From contig MGZJ01000057.1 of assembly GCA_001802645.1 (NCBI GenBank), positions 14,598-75,481 on the forward strand: DNA of 60,884 nucleotides, in the 5' to 3' direction. Positions within the stretch are counted from its first letter, which is position 1. Every line of letters starts with the position of its first letter. Source of the stretch: Geobacteraceae bacterium GWC2_53_11. GTDB taxonomy: Bacteria; Desulfobacterota; Desulfuromonadia; Geobacterales; Pseudopelobacteraceae. The notes beneath the pieces were generated by a model. That model was not told the DNA's origin, did no database searches, and saw only the letters and a program-made list of their open reading frames with translations. A program made the translations under genes and the position numbers. This document shows, piece after piece, positions 7,339-16,608 of the stretch.

Positions 7339-8549
7339 GTTGCCATTCGGACGCACAGCCGTATCTGACCAGGCAGTTTGCAGGCGTCGGCGGAATTATC
7401 AAGGAATCCCCCGAAGACTTCCGGGTCGAAGAAATCCCCTCGTATCTTCCCTGCGGCTTGGGTGAACACTGCTACCTGACTATTGAAAAGAGGGGCATTA
7501 CCACCCTGGAGGCGATCCGCCGCATCGCCCAGTCGCTGAAAATCCAGGAGCGGGACATCGGTTATGCCGGAATGAAAGATGCGGTCGGCATTGCCCGCCA
7601 GACGATTTCCGTGCAGTGGCTGGATCCGGACAAGGCTCTTGCTCTGGAGCTGGATGGCGTCACGGTCATTACGGCGCAACGCCACTCCAATAAACTCAAA
7701 CTGGGACATTTGAAAGGAAACCGTTTTTGTGTTGTCCTCAGAGGTGTTGCCGAGAGTGCCGCCCAGGTGGTTCCGGTTGTTTTGGATACACTTGTGAAGC
7801 GCGGTGTGCCCAACTATTTCGGCTTCCAACGGTATGGCGCCCAGGGTAATTCGCACCTGATCGGCTTCGCCATGCTGCGCCGTGAGTGGCGCGAGTGTGT
7901 GGATCGCCTGATTGGCGATCCTGAAGCTGTGCGCGCCGAAGAGTGGTCGTCGGCAATTCGTGCCTATCGGCAGGGGGATGTGGGGGAAGCTCTCCGGCTT
8001 TTTCCGAGACATTGCCGCAGTGAACGTGACGTGTTGCAGCGTTTGGCCGGGCGTCCGGAAGAGTACGAAAAGGCCTTTTCTGCTGTTCATCCACGGATGA
8101 AGAAGCTGTTTCTCTCGGCGGCTCAATCCTTTCTGTTTGACCAGACGGTTGCTCGCCGTATTGACCGTCTTGACGAGTTGATGGCAGGAGATTTGGCTAT
8201 CAAGCATGTTAACGGCGCCTGCTTTCTGGTTGAAGATGCGGCAGTTGAGCAGGAGAGGGCTTCGGGATTTGAAATCTCTGCCAGCGGGCCGATGTTCGGA
8301 TGCAAGATGAAGCGTCCTGAAGGTGAAGTGTGGGAACTTGAACACAAAATTCTGGAACAGTCGGGGATCGATCTACCTCATTTTGATATGCCGGGCGGGC
8401 TGCGGATGGAAGGTGAACGGAGACCGCTGAGAATACCATTGCACGATGCGACCTACCTTCTGGAAGGTGATATGCTTCGGCTCGAATTTGCTTTGCCGAA
8501 GGGAAGCTATGCAACCTCTGTCGTAAGGGAAATTTCCAAGTTATTCTAA
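7335..8549 (+). CDS. truD: tRNA pseudouridine(13) synthase
   Basis: Makes pseudouridine at tRNA position 13. The TruD signature GYAGMKDAVGIARQT contains the catalytic aspartate (Asp82 in this numbering), and the insertion domain characteristic of TruD follows in the middle of the protein. The GTG at 7335 is chosen because it overlaps the trmL stop (GTGA) and has GGGGGA seven bases upstream; an in-frame GTG at 7320 is less likely. The protein has 404 residues. It converges with the HDOD gene and no hairpin lies between them. Confidence 0.94.
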   Translation: MSCHSDAQPYLTRQFAGVGGIIKESPEDFRVEEIPSYLPCGLGEHCYLTIEKRGITTLEAIRRIAQSLKIQERDIGYAGMKDAVGIARQTISVQWLDPDKALALELDGVTVITAQRHSNKLKLGHLKGNRFCVVLRGVAESAAQVVPVVLDTLVKRGVPNYFGFQRYGAQGNSHLIGFAMLRREWRECVDRLIGDPEAVRAEEWSSAIRAYRQGDVGEALRLFPRHCRSERDVLQRLAGRPEEYEKAFSAVHPRMKKLFLSAAQSFLFDQTVARRIDRLDELMAGDLAIKHVNGACFLVEDAAVEQERASGFEISASGPMFGCKMKRPEGEVWELEHKILEQSGIDLPHFDMPGGLRMEGERRPLRIPLHDATYLLEGDMLRLEFALPKGSYATSVVREISKLF

Positions 8550-8565
8550 AAACCGTTAGAATCCC

Positions 8566-9393
8566 CTAGGACTCCTCTCCTTTAATACCTGTCATAACCG
8601 ATTCCAATGCCGATACATGCGATTCTTTTAGCTGAAGCGCGCTGATTTCCGTTTCCATATTCTGATTCAGAGATTTTGTGGGATATTGGCTGACGTTGAA
8701 TTGTTTGCTGCTGAAGTTAACCACACGGACTATGGCAAGCAGAAAGTCGGTGCTGTCTGATTGCTCTGCATGGTGGTGTGCCACGATGTTGCGATAGATG
8801 CGGGGAATATTCCAACAATCCATTATAAGACAGCCAAATTCCACATGCATGTCTGAAAAAACGTCATGCAGTGCCTCAGCATCAAGGATAAATCCTGCTG
8901 TGGTAGTGCAGATTCGTTCCAGTGCCTTGAGCAGGTACAGTTTGCCGATGTCATGGAGCAAACCGGCCATGTAGGCATGGTCGGCAAAACTTTGATGGCC
9001 TGTTTTAAGGGCAATGGAACGGCATCCGAGCGCACAGGCGTGGGAATGCAGCCAGAGGTCCTGCATGATTTCATTTACCAGCGGATTGTCCGATGAATGC
9101 TGCGAAGCATGGGAGGCGGCGATGGCAATGTTGGCAATCTGCTGGGTTCCCAGGCGGATGGCGGAATTTTCGATCGTCTCGCATTTGATGCGCCCTATGT
9201 ATGAAGTGGAATTGGACATTTTGAGAACCTGCGCCGATAACGCCTCATCCTGTTTTATGGTTCTGATTACTTCAAAGTACATTATGTCAGGCTCGGCGAG
9301 GAGTTGAAGGAGGTCCAGGGCCACCGGATTAAATACCGGCAGCTCAATAGGTTGCAGAGATATCATGTTATACAGGTTGCCGGATGTTTTCAT
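8566..9393 (-). CDS. HDOD domain signalling protein
   Basis: Cytosolic 275-residue protein made mostly of one HDOD domain (about residues 15-215), a degenerate HD-superfamily module found in bacterial signalling proteins. AGLLHDIGKLYLL and IVAHHHAE are visible. HDOD proteins usually lack proven enzyme activity and act as adaptors. The ATG at 9393 follows GGAAGGA; the longer frame would begin with TTG at 9423. It lies 31 bases downstream of the GGDEF/EAL gene, so the two are probably one operon linking this protein to c-di-GMP control. Confidence 0.88.
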   Translation of the reverse strand: MKTSGNLYNMISLQPIELPVFNPVALDLLQLLAEPDIMYFEVIRTIKQDEALSAQVLKMSNSTSYIGRIKCETIENSAIRLGTQQIANIAIAASHASQHSSDNPLVNEIMQDLWLHSHACALGCRSIALKTGHQSFADHAYMAGLLHDIGKLYLLKALERICTTTAGFILDAEALHDVFSDMHVEFGCLIMDCWNIPRIYRNIVAHHHAEQSDSTDFLLAIVRVVNFSSKQFNVSQYPTKSLNQNMETEISALQLKESHVSALESVMTGIKGEES

Positions 9394-9424
9394 ATGAGGT
9401 TCCTTCCGTTGTGTACTGGACAAA

Positions 9425-12046
9425 TCAAGGTGCTATTTCCAAAATAGTGCTGCCGTTGTTTTGCTGTTCCGTTAGTGTCGCGGCATTGCCGTCAAGCTCT
9501 GAAATGAGTTGTGCAAATTTGTCTGCAGTGAGCGGGCGGCTGAAATAGTAGCCTTGCACTTCCTCACAGTGATGGTTCCTGAGAAAATTGAGCTGGTCCA
9601 CCGTTTCAACACCTTCCGCAATTATGGATAAGCCGAGGCTGTGGGCCATGGCGACAATGGCGCGGATAATGACTGCTTTACTGCCGTTGCCAATCTCCTG
9701 AACAAAGGATCGATCAACTTTCAGTATGTTGAGCGGAAAGCGCTGCAGGGAGCTGAGAGATGAATAGCCTGTACCGAAGTCGTCAATTGAGAGTGAAATC
9801 CCCAGCGCTCTCAGGGCAATCATCTTGCTTATGGAGTCTTCAATATTGTTCATCATCAGACTCTCGGTGACTTCAAGGTCAAGGCAGTCGGCATTGACTC
9901 CGGTCTCATTCAGAATGTTTTGAACCATTTCGACAAGATTTCTTTGACCGAACTGTCGCGGAGAGAGGTTGACCGCCATGCGCAGTTTCGGAAAATTAAG
10001 GGTGCTCCAGATTTTAAACTGATGGCATGCCGTCTTGAGCGCCCATTCACCAATGACGACGATCATGCCGGTGTCTTCGGCTACCGGGATGAAATCTGCC
10101 GGCGGGACCGAGCCAAGCTCTTCATTGGTCCAGCGAAGAAGTACTTCCATGCCGACTATTTTTCCGGTCGCAAGCTCAATTTGCGGCTGATAGTGGAGGC
10201 TCAATTCGTCCCGTTCCAGGGCATGTCTGAGCTGTGATTCAATTTTAATGCGCCTGGCAATTTTGCGGTTCATCTCGTCGGCGAAAAACTGGAAGCCGTT
10301 CCTGCCATGCTCCTTGATGTGATACATGGCGGTATCGGCTTTTTTGAACAGTGTTTCGCAGTCGTCGCCGTCTTCCGGGTACAGGGCAATGCCGATGCTT
10401 GCGGATACCCTGATTTCCTGCCCTTGCAGGGTGCAGGGGCGGGAAATGGCTTCAAGAAAACGATTGGCGATGGTAATGATGTCTTCGCTGTGATCACGGG
10501 TCGTCAGTACTGCGACAAATTCATCACCGCCGATGCGGGAGATGGTGTCACTGCCACGAATCAGATCCTGAAGTCTTCTTGCAACGGTGACCAGCAGCTG
10601 ATCGCCGCAGGAATGTCCCAGCGTGTCGTTGATGATCTTGAAATGGTCGAGATCGAGCAAAATGATGACGATTGATGAGTGGCTGCGTTCCGACAGGGCA
10701 ATTGCCTGGGTCAGACGATCATTGAGAAGATTCCGGTTCGGGAGGCCGGTCAGCGGATCGTGGCCGGCTTGGTACATGAGCTGCTCTTCAAAGTGCTTCC
10801 GTTCGGTGATGTCGTGTATGATAAGCGACAGGACAGGCTGGTTCTGAAACGTGAGGCTGCTGCCGCTTACCTCGGTAAAGAGTGTTTGCCCTGATCTGTG
10901 CCGGACTTTAAGCTCGCGGGTTTCCGAGAGGATACGGTCAAATTCGTCAGACACCTCTTCTTGCTCGATATCTAAAAAGTCCAATAATGAGCAGCCGCGT
11001 ATTTCCTGAACCGTCATTCCTGCCAAAGAAGCAAACGCGTCATTCGCTTCCAGAATGAAGTATCCCGCCTGTGTCACGAGAACGATTCCTTCCGCGGCTT
11101 TATCAACCAAGGTACGATAATGTTTTTCCGCTTCCTGCTGCCGTTTTAATGTTGAGGTGAGGTGCTTGAATATATGGCTGATTCCTCCTGCCGAGATGAG
11201 GATCACTGCCACAAATAGAACTAAAAAAAAGCCGATGGCTTCTTTCCCCTGATGGAACAGGCTGCGCGGAGCATCGACACGGATTAAAAAAGCCTCGTTG
11301 CCATATATATCATAGGCACGTCCGGAACCTGCGATGTGATGGCTCGTTCGCTCTATCTGCGCATCGGATGGTGTATCGTATGGTCTGTTACTGATTCCCC
11401 TGAGGTCCTCCGGTGGATGAAGTGGAATTATACTCAGGGAACGCCGGGTTCTTGCGGCAATAGCTTGTACTTCCGGCATGTCAAGATAACGGGCCATTAC
11501 GATGGTGCCTTGTGATGGGCCCGTATACTGACTGGTTAGGACAGGTCGAGATGCCACCATTAGGATGCCTTCCGGCGTGACAAGAAAGCCTTTTATTACG
11601 TTGCTGATTGCAGAGTGGGTCAAAAGTGGAGCGTGGGGAGCCAGATGAGGCTTCAGGCCGGACGGCATGGGAAGCTGTCTGTTGTTGCGATAATCAAAAA
11701 CTTTGCCGAATACCATCTTGCCGTCATTGTTGAAATAGGCGATCAGGTTGAGTCTCAGTTTTGAAAATACCGGCTTTGCAAGATTCGTTTCAACAAACTC
11801 GCGGTTGCCATTTTGAACAAACAGATATGCTTCATCCCATCCGGAATAATCTGCAGCTATCGTTTCAATATGGTTTATTTCACTCTGAATGCTCTCGTTG
11901 GCCCGCTTAATCTCCGTGAGCATCAATTGCGTTTCAAGCCGGGAAAAGCTGTTCAAAAAAATCCAGCTTGACCCCACAGCAAATATAGCCAGCAGAATCC
12001 CAAGGGCTGAAAGTATAAGAATAATGGTCTTGGTGCGATGCCGCAT
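9425..12046 (-). CDS. CHASE4-PAS-GGDEF-EAL sensor protein
   Basis: Membrane-bound bifunctional c-di-GMP turnover protein of 873 residues. Order: membrane segment about 7-30, periplasmic CHASE4-like sensor about 45-230 (SGWDEAY), membrane segment about 272-292, PAS about 310-415, GGDEF about 425-590, EAL about 600-850. The cyclase motif GGDEF (506-510) is intact and preceded by an RGSD inhibitory site five residues upstream. The EAL motif reads EVLLRW, and DFGTGYSSL, AEGVET and QGYYFSRP are present, so the phosphodiesterase glutamates seem kept. AGGAG five bases upstream selects the ATG at 12046 over the in-frame TTG at 12061. Confidence 0.92.
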   Translation of the reverse strand: MRHRTKTIILILSALGILLAIFAVGSSWIFLNSFSRLETQLMLTEIKRANESIQSEINHIETIAADYSGWDEAYLFVQNGNREFVETNLAKPVFSKLRLNLIAYFNNDGKMVFGKVFDYRNNRQLPMPSGLKPHLAPHAPLLTHSAISNVIKGFLVTPEGILMVASRPVLTSQYTGPSQGTIVMARYLDMPEVQAIAARTRRSLSIIPLHPPEDLRGISNRPYDTPSDAQIERTSHHIAGSGRAYDIYGNEAFLIRVDAPRSLFHQGKEAIGFFLVLFVAVILISAGGISHIFKHLTSTLKRQQEAEKHYRTLVDKAAEGIVLVTQAGYFILEANDAFASLAGMTVQEIRGCSLLDFLDIEQEEVSDEFDRILSETRELKVRHRSGQTLFTEVSGSSLTFQNQPVLSLIIHDITERKHFEEQLMYQAGHDPLTGLPNRNLLNDRLTQAIALSERSHSSIVIILLDLDHFKIINDTLGHSCGDQLLVTVARRLQDLIRGSDTISRIGGDEFVAVLTTRDHSEDIITIANRFLEAISRPCTLQGQEIRVSASIGIALYPEDGDDCETLFKKADTAMYHIKEHGRNGFQFFADEMNRKIARRIKIESQLRHALERDELSLHYQPQIELATGKIVGMEVLLRWTNEELGSVPPADFIPVAEDTGMIVVIGEWALKTACHQFKIWSTLNFPKLRMAVNLSPRQFGQRNLVEMVQNILNETGVNADCLDLEVTESLMMNNIEDSISKMIALRALGISLSIDDFGTGYSSLSSLQRFPLNILKVDRSFVQEIGNGSKAVIIRAIVAMAHSLGLSIIAEGVETVDQLNFLRNHHCEEVQGYYFSRPLTADKFAQLISELDGNAATLTEQQNNGSTILEIAP

Positions 12047-12194
12047 TACCGCTCCTGTCAAGGCAGATATTAGCAGGGCTGGTTTGACTTAGTAGCAGTA
12101 TAGCAAAGGAATGGTATTTGTCATGGCGCTGGAAGATTTGTGAATAATAATAAATTGGAACGACTGTCCTGCTTGAGAAAAGAAGAGGGGAGAT

Positions 12195-12228
12195 ACAGAA
12201 AAAGCCGGTGGATACCGGCTTTTTCTGT
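12195..12228 (-). terminator. rho-independent terminator after ackA
   Basis: Perfect 15-base stem ACAGAAAAAGCCGGT (12195-12209) / ACCGGCTTTTTCTGT (12214-12228) with a four-base loop. It lies 27 bases beyond the ackA stop and has its U-rich side in the minus-strand reading. The remaining gap up to the GGDEF/EAL gene holds nothing else recognisable. Confidence 0.85.
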
Positions 12229-12255
12229 GAAATGGTATAAAGAGATGCGCTGTTA

Positions 12256-13521
12256 TTATTTTCTTACGAAATCCGCTTTGGCAAATGAGTACTGGAAATG
12301 CATATGATCGGTGTAGGTGCCGTTCAGTATGCCGACAACGTCTTCCGTGAACACCAGTTCCTCGTCGGTCGGAATAACAAACACTTTAACCGGTGAGTCG
12401 TCTGTTGTGATAAGGGTTTCGCGTTTGCGGGTCATGGCCCCTTTGTTGCGCTCACGGTCGAGGATGATGCCGATGTGTTCGAGCCCTTCGATTGCTTTTT
12501 CACGAATTGCGGCACCCATTTCGCCGACTCCGGCGGTGAACACCACCGCATCAAGCTTGCCGATGGCAGCCATGAAGGCGCCGATGTATTTCTTCAACCG
12601 GTAGGCTTCGATATCAAGCGACAGTTGACAGCGTTTGTCGCCGGCATTGGCATGCTCGATGACGTCACGACGGTCGGTAAACCGGCCGGTAATGCCCATG
12701 ACACCGCTTTTCTTGTTGAGAATGCTGTCGATTTCCTTGGCCGAAAGGTTATTCTTCTGCATCATGAATGCGGGGATGGCCGGGTCGATGTCACCGCAAC
12801 GGGTACCCATAACCGCGCCTTCAAGCGGGGTGAGGCCCATGGTGGTATCAACTGAAACACCATTTTTAATGGCGCAGTGTGATACGCCGTTACCGATATG
12901 CATGGTAACGATGTTGATGTCTTTGGCATCCTTGCCGAGCAGAACAGCGGCACGCTTGGAAACGTACAGATGTGAGGTGCCGTGAAAGCCGTAGCGGCGA
13001 ACCTGGTGCTGCTCGTACCACTCGTAGGGGAGCGGGTAGATGTAGGCGTGTTCCGGCATCGTCTGGTGAAAAGCGGTGTCGAAGATGGCAACATGCGGCA
13101 CGTTCGGCATCAGGGCCTGAGCGGCTTCGATACCTTCTATGTTTGGCGGATTGTGGAGCGGAGCCAGGTTCTGCACTTCTTTAATGGCATCAAGTACGTT
13201 ATCGTCTATCATGACGGAACAGGTGAACTTTTCGCCTCCATGGACTACACGGTGGCCGACTGCAGAGATCTGGTCTACGCTCTTCAGGACGCCATGAACC
13301 GGGTCCGTAACTGTTTTGATCAGCAGGTCGATAGCTTCCTGATGGTTGGCGCAGTCCTGTTCGTGGTGATAATTTTCACGACCGGGAATTTCATGCATGA
13401 TAAATGAACCGCCAATGATGACGCGTTCTACCATTCCTTTGGCAACAACTTCCATCTTCTGCCAATCGAAAATTTGGTATTTTACCGAAGAACTCCCGCA
13501 GTTTAAAGCCATGATAATCAT
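12256..13521 (-). CDS. ackA: acetate kinase
   Basis: Interconverts acetate plus ATP with acetyl phosphate plus ADP, used both for acetate activation and for substrate-level ATP formation. The protein has 421 residues. The N-terminal ALNCGSSSVKYQIFD and the signatures VFHQT-like FDTAFHQTMP, GFHGTSHLYVS and GNGVSHCAIKNG are intact. The ATG at 13521 follows AAGGGGG by five bases; the longest open frame would add a TTG start. No pta lies beside it in this window. Acetyl phosphate made here could also feed the many receiver domains encoded nearby, but that is only inference. Confidence 0.97.
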   Translation of the reverse strand: MIIMALNCGSSSVKYQIFDWQKMEVVAKGMVERVIIGGSFIMHEIPGRENYHHEQDCANHQEAIDLLIKTVTDPVHGVLKSVDQISAVGHRVVHGGEKFTCSVMIDDNVLDAIKEVQNLAPLHNPPNIEGIEAAQALMPNVPHVAIFDTAFHQTMPEHAYIYPLPYEWYEQHQVRRYGFHGTSHLYVSKRAAVLLGKDAKDINIVTMHIGNGVSHCAIKNGVSVDTTMGLTPLEGAVMGTRCGDIDPAIPAFMMQKNNLSAKEIDSILNKKSGVMGITGRFTDRRDVIEHANAGDKRCQLSLDIEAYRLKKYIGAFMAAIGKLDAVVFTAGVGEMGAAIREKAIEGLEHIGIILDRERNKGAMTRKRETLITTDDSPVKVFVIPTDEELVFTEDVVGILNGTYTDHMHFQYSFAKADFVRK

Positions 13522-13765
13522 GTACGCCCCCTTCAAAATAAACGGTGATTTAGTTATAATATCAGTAAAAAAATAACACCTAAACTAAAACAACTAGCTG
13601 TAATAAAACTGTTTTTGATATATACACGGAACAAGAAATGAATTCAACAAAATATGTGAGGATTGATTTGTCAGGGGCAGATTTCTTTGCTGGACATTTA
13701 AAAAACCGTATGGTACATCACACACCGCTTTCTCAAGAGAGCACATCTTACAAGGAGGTGAAATC

Positions 13766-13933
13766 GTGGCCCATACAATTACTGATGATTGCACAAACTG
13801 TGCAGCATGTGAGGACTCCTGTCCTGTTAACGCTATCAGCGAGCAAGGTGCAAAACGTGCTATCGACGCCGATACCTGTATCGACTGCGGAGCATGCGTT
13901 GATACCTGCCCCGTAAGCGCTATCCATGCCTAA
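13766..13933 (+). CDS. 2[4Fe-4S] ferredoxin (55 residues)
   Basis: Short clostridial-type ferredoxin. GTG start with AAGGAGG seven bases upstream; reads MAHTITDDCTNC and ends SAIHA. Two complete cluster motifs are visible: Cys9-x2-Cys12-x2-Cys15-x3-Cys19-Pro and Cys38-x2-Cys41-x2-Cys44-x3-Cys48-Pro. It is a low-potential electron carrier of the cytosol. The gene stands alone, with a strong terminator 22 bases after its stop and a 244-base A/T-rich upstream region shared with ackA that must hold its promoter. The partner enzyme cannot be inferred from context. Confidence 0.95.
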   Translation: MAHTITDDCTNCAACEDSCPVNAISEQGAKRAIDADTCIDCGACVDTCPVSAIHA

Positions 13934-13954
13934 TTGACATTGATCGCACTGTGA

Positions 13955-13986
13955 CAAAAAAGCCCGTGGCAACACGGGCTTTTTTG
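13955..13986. terminator. bidirectional terminator with GCAA tetraloop
   Basis: Perfect 14-base stem CAAAAAAGCCCGTG (13955-13968) / CACGGGCTTTTTTG (13973-13986) around a GCAA loop. It separates the ferredoxin gene (plus) from the end of the riboflavin operon (minus) and has T-rich sides in both directions. Confidence 0.92.
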
Positions 13987-13990
13987 TTGC

Positions 13991-14206
13991 CTATTTTCTG
14001 AATAACCACATGAGGAATGAAATAAGCGCGGAAAGCAGCAGGCAGGTGGTAAGAGGAAAGTAGAAACTGAAGTTTTCACGCTTGATGGCAATGTCGCCTG
14101 GCAGTTTGCCGAGCCAAGTGGGAAGCTTTGGCGCCAGGGTAAAAAGAATGCCGAGCGCAAGGAGAATGCACCCGGCAATGATGAAGATACGTCCCATCCC
14201 GCTCAT
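13991..14206 (-). CDS. DUF2905 family small membrane protein
   Basis: Protein of 71 residues with two membrane segments, at about 5-25 and 48-67. The conserved LPTWLGKLPGDI and the phrase IKRENFSFYFPLTT between the helices identify DUF2905. Function unknown. The ATG at 14206 overlaps the queH stop (ATGA), suggesting coupled translation; a second ATG three codons later is possible. It is the last gene of the seven-gene minus-strand operon and ends four bases before a terminator. Confidence 0.85.
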   Translation of the reverse strand: MSGMGRIFIIAGCILLALGILFTLAPKLPTWLGKLPGDIAIKRENFSFYFPLTTCLLLSALISFLMWLFRK

Positions 14207-14745
14207 GCCTGTTTGTTCACAGGAAGATAGCGGTCCTTCTCGCTGTAGATACAACCGCAGTACTGTTGACGGTAGAGCCCCAGCTCCTTTGACAGCCTGA
14301 TTCCCTCCTGCCATCCCGTACGGAAATCCTGATAATAAAACGGTACTCCAAATTCGTTGCCGAGCTGTTCTCCCAATGTTTTGATCTCATCATGCTTCTG
14401 ATATCTGCTGTAGAGCAGAGATGCGGTAAAAGCCTCAAAGCCCCCCTCCGCAGCTTCCTGAGCCGTAGCCCGCAGGCGTGAAGCATAGCAGTACGTGCAG
14501 CGCTTGCCCGATTCGGCAGCCACGCTTGCCAGGAATTCCTCCAGATCGTAGTCATCCCTTACAATCAGCGGCATTGCTTCCTGTTCAGCCATCTGAACGG
14601 CGGTGTCCCGTCGCCTGGCATATTCCTGATAAGGGTGGATATTGTGGTTATAGAAAAAGCCGGTCACGTCGTGACCGGCTGTACGGAGCTGCTGAAGCGG
14701 AAACAGGGCGCATGGGCCGCAGCAGGTGTGCAGCAGGATTCTCAT
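14203..14745 (-). CDS. queH: epoxyqueuosine reductase QueH
   Basis: Last step of queuosine synthesis, reducing epoxyqueuosine to queuosine in tRNA; the non-cobalamin alternative to QueG. The 180-residue sequence starts [12 protein letters not shown] (Cys8, Cys9, Cys12) and has CTYC (Cys83, Cys86) and YRQQYCGCIYSEKDR (Cys163, Cys165), the cysteines expected to bind an Fe-S cluster and a second metal. Its start overlaps the ribBA stop by one base and its stop overlaps the DUF2905 start. Confidence 0.93.
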   Translation of the reverse strand: MRILLHTCCGPCALFPLQQLRTAGHDVTGFFYNHNIHPYQEYARRRDTAVQMAEQEAMPLIVRDDYDLEEFLASVAAESGKRCTYCYASRLRATAQEAAEGGFEAFTASLLYSRYQKHDEIKTLGEQLGNEFGVPFYYQDFRTGWQEGIRLSKELGLYRQQYCGCIYSEKDRYLPVNKQA

Positions 14746-15950
14746 TACAGGTTCTCCAGCAGGTGTCCCATCTTTTCCCGTTTGGTCTCAAGATAGTCCC
14801 GGTTGGTGTCATTCGGTTCGGATTCAATGGCAACCCGCTCAACAATATCTATTCCGTAGCCTTGCAAGCCAATTAGTTTTTTCGGGTTATTGGTCAGCAG
14901 GCGGATTTTGGTGATGCCGAGCGCCAGAAGAATCTGGGCGCCGATCCCGTAATCACGCAGGTCTGCTTTAAAGCCAAGCTCGATGTTTGCCTCAACCGTA
15001 TCACGTCCCTTGTCCTGCAGTTCGTATGCTTTAAGTTTGTTGACCAGGCCGATGCCGCGCCCTTCCTGACGCATGTACAGGATGACGCCGCTCCCTTCTG
15101 CGCCGATCTTTTCCATGGCCCGGTGCAGCTGATCGCCGCAGTCGCAGCGCTGGCTGCCGAGCACGTCTCCGGTCAGGCACTCCGAATGTACCCTGACCAG
15201 TACCGGCTGATCCTTCTTGATCTCGCCCTTGACGAGAGCGATATGTTCGAGTTGGTCGATATCGTTTTCAAAGCCGATAGCCCGCCATTCCCCGCCGAAG
15301 GAGGAGGGGAGCCGCGCTTCCGCAACGGTGCGTACGAGACGCTCGTTTTTGAGGCGATAGGCCACAAGGTCGGCAATGGTGCAGATTTTGATGTTGTGTT
15401 CCTTCGCAAATACTTTCAGCTCCGGCATACGGGCCATGGTGCCGTCGTCATTCATGATTTCGCAGATGACGCCGGCCGGTTTCAATCCTGCCAGGCGAGA
15501 TAGATCGACGGAGCCTTCCGTCTGGCCGAGGCGCACCAAGACACCGCCTTTGCGGGCTCTGAGCGGAAATACGTGGCCCGGGCTGACCAGGTCGTTGGCG
15601 CTGGCGCCGTCGGCAACCGCGGTCACAATCGTATGGGCCCGGTCGGCCGCCGAGATGCCAGTGGTTACGCCATGCTTGGCTTCGATGGATACGGTAAATG
15701 CGGTCTCGAATGGGGACGTATTATCTCGCACCATCGGACGCAGACCCAGTTCGTCGCATTTTTCTGGGGTCAGGGTCAGGCAGATCAGGCCGCGGCCGTA
15801 TTTTGCCATGAAGTTGATGTTTTCCGGCGTGGCCGCTTCGGCCGCCAGTGTCAGGTCTCCCTCGTTCTCGCGATCTTCGTCGTCAACCAGGATGACCATT
15901 TTTCCCAGACGGATGTCTTCAATTGCTTCTTCAATAGTTGCTACTGACAT
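14745..15950 (-). CDS. ribBA: bifunctional 3,4-DHBP synthase / GTP cyclohydrolase II
   Basis: Feeds both branches of riboflavin synthesis. The N-terminal half (about 1-200) is Rib[21 protein letters not shown] and [10 protein letters not shown] are intact, so dihydroxybutanone phosphate synthase should be active. The C-terminal half (about 205-401) is RibA, with zinc cysteines in [18 protein letters not shown] and [11 protein letters not shown] for GTP binding. [16 protein letters not shown] and an AAAGG upstream choose the ATG at 15950. It sits 16 bases after ribE and overlaps queH. Confidence 0.96.
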   Translation of the reverse strand: MSVATIEEAIEDIRLGKMVILVDDEDRENEGDLTLAAEAATPENINFMAKYGRGLICLTLTPEKCDELGLRPMVRDNTSPFETAFTVSIEAKHGVTTGISAADRAHTIVTAVADGASANDLVSPGHVFPLRARKGGVLVRLGQTEGSVDLSRLAGLKPAGVICEIMNDDGTMARMPELKVFAKEHNIKICTIADLVAYRLKNERLVRTVAEARLPSSFGGEWRAIGFENDIDQLEHIALVKGEIKKDQPVLVRVHSECLTGDVLGSQRCDCGDQLHRAMEKIGAEGSGVILYMRQEGRGIGLVNKLKAYELQDKGRDTVEANIELGFKADLRDYGIGAQILLALGITKIRLLTNNPKKLIGLQGYGIDIVERVAIESEPNDTNRDYLETKREKMGHLLENL

Positions 15951-15966
15951 GATGTACCTTTCTTTT

Positions 15967-16608
15967 TTACAAAAAGCCGTTTTCGGCAAGTGTTTTCATG
16001 CTGAGGCCGCCTTCGGTTTTCCAGGGGGCGGTCAGACGTTCCACGTATTTTCCGATGATATCGGTTTCGATGTTGACCCGGTCGCCTGTTTTAAGCTGGC
16101 TGAGTGTGGTTTTGACGAATGTATGAGGAATGATATTGACAGAAAAACCGTCTCTCGTCACCGCATTAACCGTCAGGCTGATGCCGTCGATGGTTACGGA
16201 ACCTTTTTCCACCAGATAGCGGGCATGTTCCGGCGGCAGGGTAAAGTGCAGCTGGTGGTTGCCGGAACGCTCTTCGGAACGGGATAGCTGGCCGACGCAA
16301 TCGATGTGCCCGCTGACGATATGCCCTCCCAGCCGGTCGCCAAGCTTGAGAGCGCGTTCCAGATTGACACGGCTGCCGTTTCTCACGCTTCCGATGGTTG
16401 TGCGGGACATGCTTTCAGGTGAAACATCGAACGTCAGCGCGGTGGAGCTCTTTTCTGTTACGGTCAGGCATGCGCCGTTTACCGCAACGGAATCACCGAT
16501 GGGTATTTCTGCGGTTGGAAGCGTGGTCTCGACAACCAGTATTCCCGCTTCACTCCGACGGTGAAACCCGGCCACCCGGCCGGTATCTTCAATCAATCCT
16601 GTGAACAT
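15967..16608 (-). CDS. ribE: riboflavin synthase, alpha subunit
   Basis: Dismutates two 6,7-dimethyl-8-ribityllumazine molecules to riboflavin. The 213-residue protein has the two tandem lumazine-binding barrels of the family; each has a [10 protein letters not shown] or NGACLTV / DGISLTVN motif. [12 protein letters not shown] is the canonical N-terminus and GGAG lies six bases upstream, so the 53-residue longer frame is rejected. Its start overlaps the end of ribD by 16 bases. Confidence 0.96.
   Translation of the reverse strand: MFTGLIEDTGRVAGFHRRSEAGILVVETTLPTAEIPIGDSVAVNGACLTVTEKSSTALTFDVSPESMSRTTIGSVRNGSRVNLERALKLGDRLGGHIVSGHIDCVGQLSRSEERSGNHQLHFTLPPEHARYLVEKGSVTIDGISLTVNAVTRDGFSVNIIPHTFVKTTLSQLKTGDRVNIETDIIGKYVERLTAPWKTEGGLSMKTLAENGFL

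Noticed and set aside
7164-8345. 393-codon open frame on the minus strand opposite trmL/truD
   Set aside because: It is antisense to two well-identified genes, has no recognisable domain and no ribosome site; it arises from the codon bias of the plus-strand genes.
13594-13916. Short frames on both strands around the ferredoxin gene
   Set aside because: They overlap the 55-residue ferredoxin in other frames; only the ferredoxin has a Shine-Dalgarno site and complete cysteine motifs.
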